Below, piece by piece: positions 55,034 to 64,000 of a stretch of 64,000 nucleotides of DNA. The stretch is from assembly GCA_020847395.1 (NCBI GenBank), contig JADLCD010000147.1:1-64000 (forward strand). Direction: 5' to 3'. Below the pieces are notes generated by a model that was given only the letters and a program-made list of their open reading frames with translations, was not told the DNA's origin and did no database searches. A program made the position numbers and the translations under genes. This DNA comes from Chitinophagaceae bacterium (lineage in GTDB: Bacteria > Bacteroidota > Bacteroidia > Chitinophagales > Chitinophagaceae). Positions within the stretch are counted from its first letter, which is position 1. Every line of letters starts with the position of its first letter.

Positions 55034-58000
55034 ATGAAAAAACTACTCGTATTTCCTGCGGCATTATTGCTGTATACTTTATCTGCCGCGCAACAAACAA
55101 CACAACCCACTCTTGATGCATTGTATAAAAATTTTTTAACGCCACCTGCAACTGCTAAACCCCGCGTGTGGTGGCACTGGATGAATGGCAACATCACACA
55201 AGATGGTATTGCCAGTGACCTGAAATGGATGAAGCGATCTGGCATTGGTGGTTTTCAAAATTTTGATGCGGCGTTAATGACACCCCAGATTGTTGAAAAA
55301 CGCCTTACTTATATGACCCCTGAATGGAAATCCGTTTTTGCTTTTACTGCAAAACTTGCTGACTCACTGCAACTGGAAATGGCAATTGCCGGATCACCAG
55401 GCTGGAGCGAAAGTGGAGGACCCTGGGTAAAAGCTGAAGATGGCATGAAGAAAATTGTATGGAGTGAGAAAAAGATTAAGGGAGGAAAATCATTGGTAGA
55501 AAGATTATCACAGCCTCCTTCTGTAACAGGTACTTTTCAAAATATTCCTTTGCAGGCGCAACTAAGTTTAAGTGCACCGGTTGAAGCCCCGCCGCAATAT
55601 TACAGAGACATTGCTGTTATTGCCTACAAAATACCGGACGCAGATGTTTTGCTAAACGATTTGAAACCTGTAATAACTTCAAGTGCAGGCAGTTTCAATC
55701 TTGCTCAACTCACAGATGGCGATCTTGCCACAACAAATCTTCTTCCTTCTGATAGTGTTAAAGGATATGCATGGATACAGTTTGCTTTTGAGCAGCCGCA
55801 AACCATTAAAGCAATTACAATAGTTGGCGGCGGCGATAAAGGGCCGTTTGGATTATACGGTGATTTTAAAGAAACACGCTCGTTGGAAGCAAGTGATGAT
55901 GGACAAAACTTTACGCGTGTTTGTTATATACCCGCCGGCAATGTATTGCAACAAACTATTTCCATTCCGGCTACTGCTGCAAAATATTTCAGGGTTACTT
56001 TTAAAAATCCGCCGCCTTTGTTCAGCTTTGCCGGTTTGAACGGAAACGGAGAACCACCTAAAGCACCCCCAGGTACAGGCATTGCCGAATTGGTAATGCA
56101 TACCGCATCAAGAATACATATGTTTGAAGAGAAGGCTGCATTCTCAACAGGTGGCGATTTTTATGCGCTTGCAACGCCGGCCTCAAATGATATTATTAAC
56201 GAAAACGACATTATCGACATCAGCAATAATTTTGGGCCTGATGCTATATTAAGATGGGACGCTCCTGAAGGTAACTGGAATATTGTGCGTTATGGTTTTT
56301 CACTCACTGGCAAACAAAATCATCCGGCATCTCCTGAAGCTACAGGGCTTGAGGTTGATAAATTAGATGCAGCGGCTGTGAAAGCATATTTCACCAGTTA
56401 CCTTGATCAATATAAAAGTGCTGCTAATGGTTTGATGGGCAGCAAAGGTTTGCAATATATTGTAACGGATAGTTGGGAAGCTGGTACGCAAAACTGGACA
56501 AATAACCTCCCGGCTGAGTTTCAAAAACGTCGTGGCTACAATCTCATGAATTGGATGCCTGTATTAACCGGTCGTATTATTAAAAGTGCTGAAGCAAGCG
56601 AACGTTTTCTATGGGACTTTCGTAAAACACTTGCTGAACTGGTGGTAGAAAATCACTACGACCAGTTAACTAATTTACTAAAGGAGCGCGGCATGAAACG
56701 TTATTCTGAATCGCATGAAAGCGGCAGGGCATTGATTGCAGATGGTATGGATGTGAAACGTACTGCCGCTATACCGATGGCAGCCATGTGGACTCCCGGC
56801 GCTATTGGTGGAGATGGCACAGGTTATAAAGCAGATATTCGAGAGTCTGCTTCTGTAGCGCATATTTACGGGCAAAATATTACCGCCGCGGAATCGCTTA
56901 CCGCAATTGGCACGATGGGTAATGCATGGTCCTATTCACCCGAAAAATTAAAGCCCACTGCTGATCTTGAAATGGCAAGCGGATTAAACAGGTTTGTTAT
57001 TCATACATCTGTACACCAGCCGGTGGATGATAAAATTCCTGGATTGGGATTAGGGCCATTTGGTCAATGGTTTAACCGCCACGAAACATGGGCAGAGCAG
57101 GCAAAAGCCTGGACGGATTATCTTGCCCGCAGTTGTTATTTATTGCAGCAGGGAAAATTTGTTGCTGATATAGTGTACTATTATGGAGAAGACAATAATA
57201 TCACTTCATTATTCGGAAAAAAATTACCGGCAATACCCGAAGGATATAACTATGATTTCATCAACAGCAATGCATTGCTGCATTTACTTGCGGTAAACAA
57301 TAATAAGTTGGTTACGCCGGGTGGTATGCAGTATACTGTGCTGGTGCTCGATTCAAACAGCACACATATTCCGCTGAAAGTATTACAAAAAATTCAGGCA
57401 TTGGTTAATGCAGGAGCTATTGTAGCAGGGCCTAAACCTGTTGCCAGCACCGGTTTGCAGGAAGATAACAATGCATTTATTGCACTCGCCAATCAATTGT
57501 GGGGCGATGGCAATGCACCTAAAACAACAGGCAGCGGAAAAGTATATGGTACATCAAATATTCAACAGGTGCTGGATGCTTTGCAGGTGAGCGCAGATTT
57601 TGAATATTCAAAACCTGATGCAAAAACACAGTTATTGTTTGTACACAGAAAACTTGCTGCACAGGATATTTATTGGATAAATAGCAGAACGGATAAAAAT
57701 GAAACAATTGACGCAAGTTTCAGGATCACCGGAAAATCAGTTGAACTGTGGTATCCGGAAACAGGAAGAAAAGAACTGGTTTCATATACGGTTGAAAATG
57801 GTTATACCAAAGTTTCATTACATCTTACTCCAAACGACGCAGTTTTTGTTGTATTCGGTAATAACAGTAATTCATCTGCTGTAAATGTTCCTGCCATAAA
57901 GGAAACACCTGTATCAACATTAGATGAATCATGGAAAATAGATTTTCAAAAAGACCGTGGCGCGCCGGCAAGTATCAGTGTTGATAAACTACAATCCTTC

Positions 58001-58396
58001 ACTGAAAATAATGATAATGGCGTGAAATATTTTTCAGGCATTGCTACTTATACCAAAACTATTGATGCTGCGGCAAACTGGTTTAAGCAGGGCGCTAAGC
58101 TATGGATTGATTTGGGCGATGTAAAAAATATTGCTGAAGTATTTGTAAATGGAAAATCAGCAGGTATTGTTTGGAAAAAACCATTTAAAGTTGATATAAG
58201 CAGTTTATTAAAACCAGGTAAAAATACATTAACAGTTAAAGTTACCAACCTGTGGGTAAACAGGTTAATTGGCGACCAGCAACCGGGCGTTGATAAGAAA
58301 ATAACGTATACAACCATGCCCTTCTACAAAGCTAATTCACCGTTGCTGCCGTCGGGATTGCTTGGGCCTGTACAGGTAATTTCCGCAGGAAAATAA
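55034..58396 (+). CDS. GH106-like alpha-L-rhamnosidase
   Basis: GH106 enzymes remove alpha-L-rhamnose, for example from rhamnogalacturonan. The 1120-residue secreted protein (signal peptide 1-19) has the family opening PRVWWHWMNGNITQDGI (about 44-60) and DLKWMKRSGIGGFQNFDA (about 64-81). The central barrel carries YIVTDSWEAGTQNWT, RYSESHESGRALIADG and GNAWSYSPEKLKPTAD. Carbohydrate-binding-like beta-sandwiches follow, with a final galactose-binding-type domain near 1010-1110 (KLWIDLGDVKNIAEVFVNG). The ATG at 55034 opens the signal peptide. Rhamnose specificity is family-based. Confidence 0.8.
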   Translation: MKKLLVFPAALLLYTLSAAQQTTQPTLDALYKNFLTPPATAKPRVWWHWMNGNITQDGIASDLKWMKRSGIGGFQNFDAALMTPQIVEKRLTYMTPEWKSVFAFTAKLADSLQLEMAIAGSPGWSESGGPWVKAEDGMKKIVWSEKKIKGGKSLVERLSQPPSVTGTFQNIPLQAQLSLSAPVEAPPQYYRDIAVIAYKIPDADVLLNDLKPVITSSAGSFNLAQLTDGDLATTNLLPSDSVKGYAWIQFAFEQPQTIKAITIVGGGDKGPFGLYGDFKETRSLEASDDGQNFTRVCYIPAGNVLQQTISIPATAAKYFRVTFKNPPPLFSFAGLNGNGEPPKAPPGTGIAELVMHTASRIHMFEEKAAFSTGGDFYALATPASNDIINENDIIDISNNFGPDAILRWDAPEGNWNIVRYGFSLTGKQNHPASPEATGLEVDKLDAAAVKAYFTSYLDQYKSAANGLMGSKGLQYIVTDSWEAGTQNWTNNLPAEFQKRRGYNLMNWMPVLTGRIIKSAEASERFLWDFRKTLAELVVENHYDQLTNLLKERGMKRYSESHESGRALIADGMDVKRTAAIPMAAMWTPGAIGGDGTGYKADIRESASVAHIYGQNITAAESLTAIGTMGNAWSYSPEKLKPTADLEMASGLNRFVIHTSVHQPVDDKIPGLGLGPFGQWFNRHETWAEQAKAWTDYLARSCYLLQQGKFVADIVYYYGEDNNITSLFGKKLPAIPEGYNYDFINSNALLHLLAVNNNKLVTPGGMQYTVLVLDSNSTHIPLKVLQKIQALVNAGAIVAGPKPVASTGLQEDNNAFIALANQLWGDGNAPKTTGSGKVYGTSNIQQVLDALQVSADFEYSKPDAKTQLLFVHRKLAAQDIYWINSRTDKNETIDASFRITGKSVELWYPETGRKELVSYTVENGYTKVSLHLTPNDAVFVVFGNNSNSSAVNVPAIKETPVSTLDESWKIDFQKDRGAPASISVDKLQSFTENNDNGVKYFSGIATYTKTIDAAANWFKQGAKLWIDLGDVKNIAEVFVNGKSAGIVWKKPFKVDISSLLKPGKNTLTVKVTNLWVNRLIGDQQPGVDKKITYTTMPFYKANSPLLPSGLLGPVQVISAGK

Positions 58397-58417
58397 AATA
58401 AGGTTTCAAATTATATT

Positions 58418-58462
58418 CATGCATAGCATATCACAAGTATATTTGTTGGTATACTATGCATG
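58418..58462. promoter_or_regulatory. Inverted repeat and -7 box at the permease start
   Basis: Perfect 9-bp arms (catgcatag at 58418-58426; complement at 58454-58462) flank TATATTTG (58438-58445), a -7-type box. The right arm contains the ATG at 58456. No -33 TTTG is seen. The layout suits a DNA operator or, if transcription starts further upstream, an RNA hairpin over the start codon. Confidence 0.45.
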
Positions 58463-59211
58463 ATTTATTTGCTGCGCATTCATTATCAGCCTGGATTCTT
58501 ATATCGCTCGCCGCTTTTTTTATCGGGCTGTCAAAAGCTGGTCTTAAAGGTGTTGATATGCTGAATATTACCCTGATGGCTGTGGTACTTGGTAGCAAAG
58601 CTTCTACAGGCATTGTATTGCCGTTATTATGCTTTGCTGATTTGATGGCTGTAAAATATTATCACCGTCATGTGCAATGGAATCATTTCTGGAAGCTTAT
58701 TCCCTGGATGGCGATAGGCGTGCTGATAGGCGTATTTATAGGACAGGATATGAATGAAGCTGTTTTCAGGAAGGTGATGGCGGTTTTTATTATACTAACG
58801 GTAATGATTATGCTTTTTCTTGAGGTAAGAAAATCTGTTGTTATACCTTCCAATAAATTGTTTGTTTCGTCGATGGGGCTTGTATCGGGGCTAACAACCA
58901 TGTTGGGAAATCTTGCCGGCGCGTTTTCCAATATCTACTTCCTGGCTATGCGCTTACCAAAAAATGATTTTATAGGAACAGCAGCCTGGGTTTTTCTCGC
59001 GGTAAACTATTTCAAACTTCCTTTCCAGGTATTTTTCTGGAAAAACATTACGGCTGCCACCCTTAAAACAGATATATTACTTTTGCCTTCACTGCTGGTT
59101 GGTTTTTTGCTTGGAATAAAAATTGTGGCCGTCATAAAAGATGATAACTACAGGAAAGTAATTATAGTATTAACATTTATCGGAGCATTGTTTATTTTTT
59201 TGAAAAGATGA
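58456..59211 (+). CDS. TauE/SafE-family membrane permease
   Basis: The 251-residue protein is nearly all membrane helices (about eight) with the TauE/SafE family pattern: FFIGLSKAGLKGVDML in the first half, KVMAVFIILTVMIMLFLE in the middle, and MLGNLAGAFSNIYFLAMRLPKNDFIGTAAW in the second half. The family exports sulfite, sulfoacetate or other small anions. The substrate here is unknown and no sulfur-metabolism gene is adjacent. An unusual inverted repeat overlaps the start codon. Confidence 0.85.
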   Translation: MHDLFAAHSLSAWILISLAAFFIGLSKAGLKGVDMLNITLMAVVLGSKASTGIVLPLLCFADLMAVKYYHRHVQWNHFWKLIPWMAIGVLIGVFIGQDMNEAVFRKVMAVFIILTVMIMLFLEVRKSVVIPSNKLFVSSMGLVSGLTTMLGNLAGAFSNIYFLAMRLPKNDFIGTAAWVFLAVNYFKLPFQVFFWKNITAATLKTDILLLPSLLVGFLLGIKIVAVIKDDNYRKVIIVLTFIGALFIFLKR

Positions 59212-59290
59212 GGGCTGTAGTGAATAGTGAATACAGGCACGAGAGTTGTGCTATTGTTATTCAAAACAATTCATTCAAAAAATAAATATT

Positions 59291-59947
59291 ATGGAAGATA
59301 TAGTAAAAATAATATCCATTGAACGGGTAACACACGATGTAAAACATTACCGGGTTGAAAAACCAAAAGGGTATACATTTCAACCCGGACAGGCAACGGA
59401 AGTAGCCATTAACAAGGCGCAATGGAAGGATGAAAGACGCCCATTTACCTTTACGGGTTTAAATGAATGGCCGCATCTCGAATTCACTATAAAATCTTAC
59501 CGCGACCATGATGGCGTAACCAATAATTTAGATAATCTGAAACAGGGAGATGAATTGATTATTCATGATGTGTGGGGTGCCATCTCGTATAATGGCCCGG
59601 GCTATTTTATTGCAGGTGGGGCAGGCGTTACACCTTTTATTGCCATTTTTCGCCAGTTGTATAAAGATAACCTGGTTGAAGACAATGAATTATTTTTTTC
59701 AAATAAAACATCTGCTGATATTATTATGAAAGATGGATTTGAAAAAATGTTGGGAGATAAAGTACATTTTATTTTAACCCAGGAAGGCAATAAAAAGGAA
59801 TATATAGATAAAGCCTATTTACAAACGCATATAAAAAATTTTTCAAAGCCTTTTTACATTTGCGGGCCTGATAAAATGGTTGAAGGTATTAGTAATATAT
59901 TAAAAGAATTAGGTGCAAAACCTGAAGCGCTGGTATTTGAGAAATAG
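59291..59947 (+). CDS. FAD/NAD(P)-binding oxidoreductase (FNR-like)
   Basis: The 218-residue flavoprotein has the ferredoxin-NADP reductase layout: a beta-barrel FAD domain (about 1-95) with FQPGQATEVAI and the FAD motif RRPFTFTG, then an NAD(P)-binding domain with AGGAGVTPFIAIFRQL (about 112-127) and FYICGPDKMVEGI near 192-204. No iron-sulfur or heme domain is fused. It transfers electrons between NAD(P)H and an unknown acceptor in the cytosol. The next gene, 129 bp on, is a TonB receptor on the same strand, so a role in reducing an imported metal chelate is possible but not shown. ATG 59291 is used. Confidence 0.85.
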   Translation: MEDIVKIISIERVTHDVKHYRVEKPKGYTFQPGQATEVAINKAQWKDERRPFTFTGLNEWPHLEFTIKSYRDHDGVTNNLDNLKQGDELIIHDVWGAISYNGPGYFIAGGAGVTPFIAIFRQLYKDNLVEDNELFFSNKTSADIIMKDGFEKMLGDKVHFILTQEGNKKEYIDKAYLQTHIKNFSKPFYICGPDKMVEGISNILKELGAKPEALVFEK

Positions 59948-60076
59948 CATTATAATCAGCAGATGCCATGCATCACTCATTTCTTTACTTTATTACTGGT
60001 GCTTAAACAAAAGACCTGTAAAATTCGGAATTTAGCTAACAATCGTTAACTTGTATTACTAAAACATTTGCTTGTT

Positions 60077-62995
60077 ATGAAACTACTAACCCTAAAAACA
60101 GCGATCGCTTTTCTTCTATCGTGTTTTACGCTTTCACTGTACGCACAAAATACTGTTATTTCAGGACATGTAAAGAACAATGCTGATCGTTCGGCAGTAA
60201 GTTCTGTTTCTGTTACTATTAAAGGCAGCACCGAAGGAACATTTACTGATCCGAAGGGGCAATTCAGAATCTCCACATCCAAATCATTACCACTTACTAT
60301 AGTATTATCGTCTGTGGGATTTGAAACAAAAGAAGTGGAAGTATCCGGAACTGCTGAATCGCTTGAGATAGAACTTTTACCAACTGCTACACTTGGAGAA
60401 GAAGTAGTGGTTGCAGCAACACGTTCTGCAACAAGGGTAATGGAATCGCCCGTTTCTATTGAAAGATTAAGTGCGAATAATATTCGCACAAGCCCTGCTA
60501 CCAGTTACTATGATATGGTAGGACAATTGAAAGGTGTAGATATCACTACCTCATCACTTACTTTTAAAACACCCAGTACAAGAGGATTTAATTTTTCAGG
60601 TAATACAAGGTTTAACCAACTGGTTGATGGAATGGATAACCAGGCACCCGGTTTAAATTTTTCACTCGGAAGTTTTGTAGGACTTACAGAACTGGATGTA
60701 GATAATATGGAGCTTTTGCCAGGAGCATCATCTGCATTATATGGGCAGGGAGGTATTAATGGTACATTGCTCATCAATAGCAAAGATCCCTTTAAATACC
60801 AGGGATTGAGTTTTCAGATAAAAACCGGCATGAATCATATTGCCAGCCCGCAACGTGCAGAACCCGGATGGTATAACGACTGGTCTGCACGATGGGCAAA
60901 AGCTTTCAACAATAAGTTCGCTTTCAAAATAGGATTTCAATTGCTACAGGCAAAAGACTGGATTGCCAATAGCACAGCAGATTATGACAGAAAAACAAGA
61001 ACATCAAAAAATGGCACCCGCCAAACTGATCCTAATTATGATGGTGTAAACGTATATGGTGATGAAACCAATATGCAGGATAACGGCTATACTATGCAAA
61101 GTCTTGCGCAGGCGGTACAATATCAAACCCAGCAAGGTATATTACAAGCTACCGCAGGCACGCTGGATATTATTCAAACAATGAATGCGGCCCTTCCTGC
61201 CAATGCCACTCCCCAGCAAATAGGTGCATTTATAGGAAGCCTTCCCGCAGGATTGCAAACATCAGTAACCAATCTTGTACCTTTTTATTTTGGGTTGAGA
61301 AATAATGTAATACCCCAGGCAAGTGCCTCACGTACCGGCTATGCAGAAAGTGATATGGTAAATCCCAACACGGTTAACTTCAAGTTATCAGGAAGCCTGC
61401 ATTACAAATTCAATTCAAGATTAGAAGCTGTTTTTGCCGGGTACTACGGAACAGGTAATACGGTATATACAGGCAGTGACAGGTATTCATTAAAGAACGC
61501 TAAAATCGGGCAGTATAAGTTAGAATTAAAAAGTAAAAACTGGTTCTTACGCGGGTATACAACGCAGGAAAATGCAGGAGAAGCATACAATGCTACCATT
61601 ACAGCCCGCAGGTTAAATGAAGCATGGAAATCAAGCACCTTATGGTTTCCTCAGTATGTAGCGGCATATTCACAGGCAAAACTTTCCGGTGCAGATGATG
61701 CAACCGCACATAATGCCGCCCGTGCATATGCAGACCAGGGAAGACCTGCTGCAGGTTCTACAGAATTTAAATCATTGTTTGACAAGGTAAGAACAACGCC
61801 TATACCTTCAGGGGGTTTATTTTTAGACAAAAGTGATTTATGGGTTGCGGAAGGGCAATATAATTTTAAAGAAGTAATTCCCTTTGTTGAATTGATTATT
61901 GGCGCGTCATGGAAACAATATATTCTTAACTCACAGGGAACATTATTTATAGATTATGATGGAAGAATTAAAATAAATGAATACGGCGCTTATGGTCAAC
62001 TTACCAAAAGGCTTTTTAACGATCATCTTACATTAAGTGTTTCGGGCAGGTATGATAAAAATGAAAACTTTAAAGGCAGGTTTACGCCAAGAGCAACGGC
62101 ATTGGTTAAGTTAGCACAGGATCATAATATCCGCCTGAGCTATCAAACAGCATATCGTTTCCCATCTACACAGCAGCAATATATCAATCTTGAAATTGGC
62201 GGCGGGCAATTTCTTGTAGGAGGATTACCCTGGATACTTAATTCAAGCCTTTCCGGCAGCAAAGCCGGGCCAGGTTTAGGTAGCGGCACTGTATTCAGGT
62301 TAAATAGTGCTGCCGAACCAATTGGCACTTACAAATACAGGGAATTTAAACCGGAAAGTGTAACATCATATGAAGTAGGCTACAAAGGATTGATTGCAAA
62401 AAAACTGATGATTGATGTTTATTATTATACAGGCGAGTATCAGAATTTTTTAGGGCGCACATTGGTAGGAAAACAAATTTCTGCAACACAAACACAGATA
62501 TATTCCATTGTTGAGAATGCGGCCACCATGTCATCACAAGCAGATGGATCAGTAAAAGTAGATCCTATCAAAGTAAAAACATCTGGTTATGGGGCAGGAT
62601 TGGATTACAGGCTTACCAGCGGGCTTTCATTCTTTATTAACTATTATCACGACAAACTTGGAAATGTTCCTACAGATTTTTCCGCACAGTTTAATACACC
62701 CAAACATCGTATTAACTTCGGCTTGGGTCATGCAGGTTTTGGAAAAGATAAAAGAGTGGTATTTAACGTAACAGGTCGTTGGCAATCATCGTTTATGTGG
62801 GATGCAGATTTTGCTACCGGAGAAGTGCCTGCATTTTTTACAGTAGATGCAATGGTTGGATATAAATTTCCTGCTATTAACTCATTGCTAAAATTAGGAG
62901 CAACCAACCTGCTTAACAAATATTATATGAATGCTTATGGAAATCCGCAAATTGGCGGTCTCTATTACGTAAGCTTTGCCTATAACATTTTTTAG
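60077..62995 (+). CDS. TonB-dependent receptor
   Basis: The 972-residue product has a signal peptide (to about 24), a carboxypeptidase-like regulatory domain (about 25-110; TVISGHVKNNADRSAVSSV), and a TonB-box-like stretch GEEVVVAATRSATRVMESPV near 112-131. The plug (about 130-240) carries RGFNFSGNTRFNQLVDGMDN and PGASSALYGQGGINGTLLI, and a large barrel ends in YYVSFAYNIF. The ligand is unknown. A FNR-like reductase gene lies just upstream. A terminator-like hairpin follows. The ATG at 60077 is used rather than a TTG nine bases upstream. Confidence 0.9.
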   Translation: MKLLTLKTAIAFLLSCFTLSLYAQNTVISGHVKNNADRSAVSSVSVTIKGSTEGTFTDPKGQFRISTSKSLPLTIVLSSVGFETKEVEVSGTAESLEIELLPTATLGEEVVVAATRSATRVMESPVSIERLSANNIRTSPATSYYDMVGQLKGVDITTSSLTFKTPSTRGFNFSGNTRFNQLVDGMDNQAPGLNFSLGSFVGLTELDVDNMELLPGASSALYGQGGINGTLLINSKDPFKYQGLSFQIKTGMNHIASPQRAEPGWYNDWSARWAKAFNNKFAFKIGFQLLQAKDWIANSTADYDRKTRTSKNGTRQTDPNYDGVNVYGDETNMQDNGYTMQSLAQAVQYQTQQGILQATAGTLDIIQTMNAALPANATPQQIGAFIGSLPAGLQTSVTNLVPFYFGLRNNVIPQASASRTGYAESDMVNPNTVNFKLSGSLHYKFNSRLEAVFAGYYGTGNTVYTGSDRYSLKNAKIGQYKLELKSKNWFLRGYTTQENAGEAYNATITARRLNEAWKSSTLWFPQYVAAYSQAKLSGADDATAHNAARAYADQGRPAAGSTEFKSLFDKVRTTPIPSGGLFLDKSDLWVAEGQYNFKEVIPFVELIIGASWKQYILNSQGTLFIDYDGRIKINEYGAYGQLTKRLFNDHLTLSVSGRYDKNENFKGRFTPRATALVKLAQDHNIRLSYQTAYRFPSTQQQYINLEIGGGQFLVGGLPWILNSSLSGSKAGPGLGSGTVFRLNSAAEPIGTYKYREFKPESVTSYEVGYKGLIAKKLMIDVYYYTGEYQNFLGRTLVGKQISATQTQIYSIVENAATMSSQADGSVKVDPIKVKTSGYGAGLDYRLTSGLSFFINYYHDKLGNVPTDFSAQFNTPKHRINFGLGHAGFGKDKRVVFNVTGRWQSSFMWDADFATGEVPAFFTVDAMVGYKFPAINSLLKLGATNLLNKYYMNAYGNPQIGGLYYVSFAYNIF

Positions 62996-63026
62996 CCGTT
63001 GGTTATCTGTTAAAAAAATACTTAGG

Positions 63027-63056
63027 AAATGCTGTCTTTACCAGGCGGCATTTTTT
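63027..63056 (+). terminator. Terminator after the TonB receptor gene
   Basis: Arms aatgctg and cggcatt (one G-T pair) with an intervening ten-odd bases are followed by six T. It lies about 30 bp past the stop. Confidence 0.6.
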
Positions 63057-63071
63057 ATTTAGCAACGATAA

Positions 63072-64000
63072 TTATCTCGATACCTTAAATACCGCTGCAT
63101 ACTTTCCTTTCCATTTAGTTTGCAATAGAGAAGGGATGCTAATAATCAAAGCCCCGTTTTGCTCCTTCCACTTTAGCTTTGCGCCAGTGCCGAGTAACGT
63201 TATTCTACTACCGGCAGGAACAGGAAAACTTTTGATGATTACATCCTGTGGCAATTGAAGATTATCGCTTTCTGCTAAATAAAAAACATATTGTGTTTTT
63301 CCGTCTTCAGATTGAGTGAAGTGAATATTACCTAATTCATAAGGAGCCAAAGGTTTTGAGCCATGAATAGCTTCGGCATTTATTTTCATCCAGGCGCCAA
63401 TTTCCTGCAGGCGCTGATATGCAATCGGGTCCCAATCACCGTTAGGCCCGGGTCCTATATTTAATAATAAATTCCCTCCTCGTGATACTATACGTATCAA
63501 CAACTGTACAATTTTCTGCGCAGACTTGTAATTATCATTGGGCACAAAGCTCCAGGAATCGCCCATTGTAATACAACTCTCCCAGGGGTAAGGCAATAGT
63601 TCATGCGGTACTTCCTGTTCAGGTGTTGTGTAGTTTTCATAAGGGCCTGTAACTGTCCTGTCAACAATAAGCATACCGGGTTGATATGATCTTGCCATTT
63701 CCGCAATACTTTTCATATCAATATCCTGGTCTGTTGTAATACCACGCTGCCACTCAACAGTAGTATCAACAGTTGACAGCGGCCGAACCCACCCGCCATC
63801 GAGCCATAAAATATCAACCTTACCATAATCACTCACCAGTTCTTTAATCTGGTTATAGGTAAAGCTTTTAAATGCTTTCCACCTTTCCGGATATTTAGCA
63901 GGTTCATAATTCACATTCCTGTTTTTTGGAGGAAAATATTGCCACCAGTAATCGTTACTATGCCAGTCTGGTTTTGAAAAATAAGCGCCAATAGCAAAAC
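63072..64000 (-). CDS. GH29 alpha-L-fucosidase, 5' end outside the window
   Basis: The visible 309 or so codons run off the right edge, so the N-terminal part and signal peptide are missing. The visible part begins in the catalytic barrel with DWHSNDYWWQYFPPKN, then QIKELVSDYGKVDILWLDGG with the GH29 nucleophile Asp in WLDGG. GGNLLLNIGPGPNGDWDP follows, near the end of the barrel, and then a C-terminal beta-sandwich. It should remove alpha-linked L-fucose by retaining hydrolysis, complementing the inverting GH95 encoded 15 kb to the left. It converges on the TonB receptor gene. Confidence 0.9.
   Translation of the reverse strand, partial: FAIGAYFSKPDWHSNDYWWQYFPPKNRNVNYEPAKYPERWKAFKSFTYNQIKELVSDYGKVDILWLDGGWVRPLSTVDTTVEWQRGITTDQDIDMKSIAEMARSYQPGMLIVDRTVTGPYENYTTPEQEVPHELLPYPWESCITMGDSWSFVPNDNYKSAQKIVQLLIRIVSRGGNLLLNIGPGPNGDWDPIAYQRLQEIGAWMKINAEAIHGSKPLAPYELGNIHFTQSEDGKTQYVFYLAESDNLQLPQDVIIKSFPVPAGSRITLLGTGAKLKWKEQNGALIISIPSLLQTKWKGKYAAVFKVSR

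Noticed and set aside
1..64000. tRNA, rRNA or CRISPR array
   Set aside because: I found no T-loop-like cloverleaf, no rRNA core text and no regularly spaced direct repeats.

Overview
The window looks like a chromosomal segment of an A+T-rich member of the Bacteroidota, most likely a Chitinophagaceae-type organism. Supports: a SusC/SusD pair with FecR, several other TonB-dependent outer-membrane proteins (two with STN domains), DUF4249, an OMP_b-brl_3-type receptor, many secreted glycoside hydrolases, and promoters of the TTTG-N18-21-TAnnTTTG type. The family placement is inference. No rRNA, tRNA, CRISPR array, prophage or classical IS was seen.

Layout. 1-718: no gene, rich in inverted repeats. 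719-1510: secreted GDPD/PI-PLC-like phosphodiesterase. 1578-4823: a probable copper-related operon (small Cys/His protein, MbnP-like lipoprotein, MbnH-like di-heme peroxidase, outer-membrane barrel with an N-terminal CxxCxC). 5015-12118: cluster of a secreted protein, an STN/TonB receptor, a DUF4249 lipoprotein and an MG2-plus-plug protein. 12201-12914: DUF92 membrane protein. 13048-21873 (minus): FecR-SusC-SusD locus followed, after a terminator, by a propeller protein with a hydrolase-like C-terminal half. 22027-34632: mostly housekeeping (guaB, dprA, thioredoxin-like, ubiX, lolA-like, ftsK, a sensor kinase, DUF423, shikimate kinase, glutaryl-CoA dehydrogenase, KdsC-like). 34765-40018: YdeI-like protein, GH32, alkaline-phosphatase-superfamily enzyme and an unrecognised secreted family. 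40170-40793: a RAYT (REP-associated tyrosine transposase). 41201-44722: smc. 44817-45886: frameshifted acyltransferase. 46081-64000: GH95, DUF1080, outer-membrane receptor, TrpB2, M24 peptidase, GH106, TauE-like permease, flavin reductase, TonB receptor and a partial GH29.

How it fits together. The surface proteins suggest a saprophyte that takes up oligosaccharides through SusCD-like and other TonB-dependent systems. Its fucosidases (GH95, GH29), rhamnosidase-like GH106 and fructan-type GH32 point to plant or algal polysaccharides. These enzymes lie near one another but not in one operon. The copper module is separate and probably responds to metal status.

The least ordinary structures are: a RAYT gene carrying a perfect 28-bp palindrome inside its own reading frame and again just downstream; three tandem minus-strand small-RNA-like units, each ending in a terminator, between a thioredoxin-like gene and dprA; a 53-bp palindromic repeat found twice, 23 kb apart; promoters placed so close to the start codons of guaB and a histidine kinase that the mRNAs should be leaderless or nearly so; and the MbnP/MbnH operon with its unusual metal-motif barrel.
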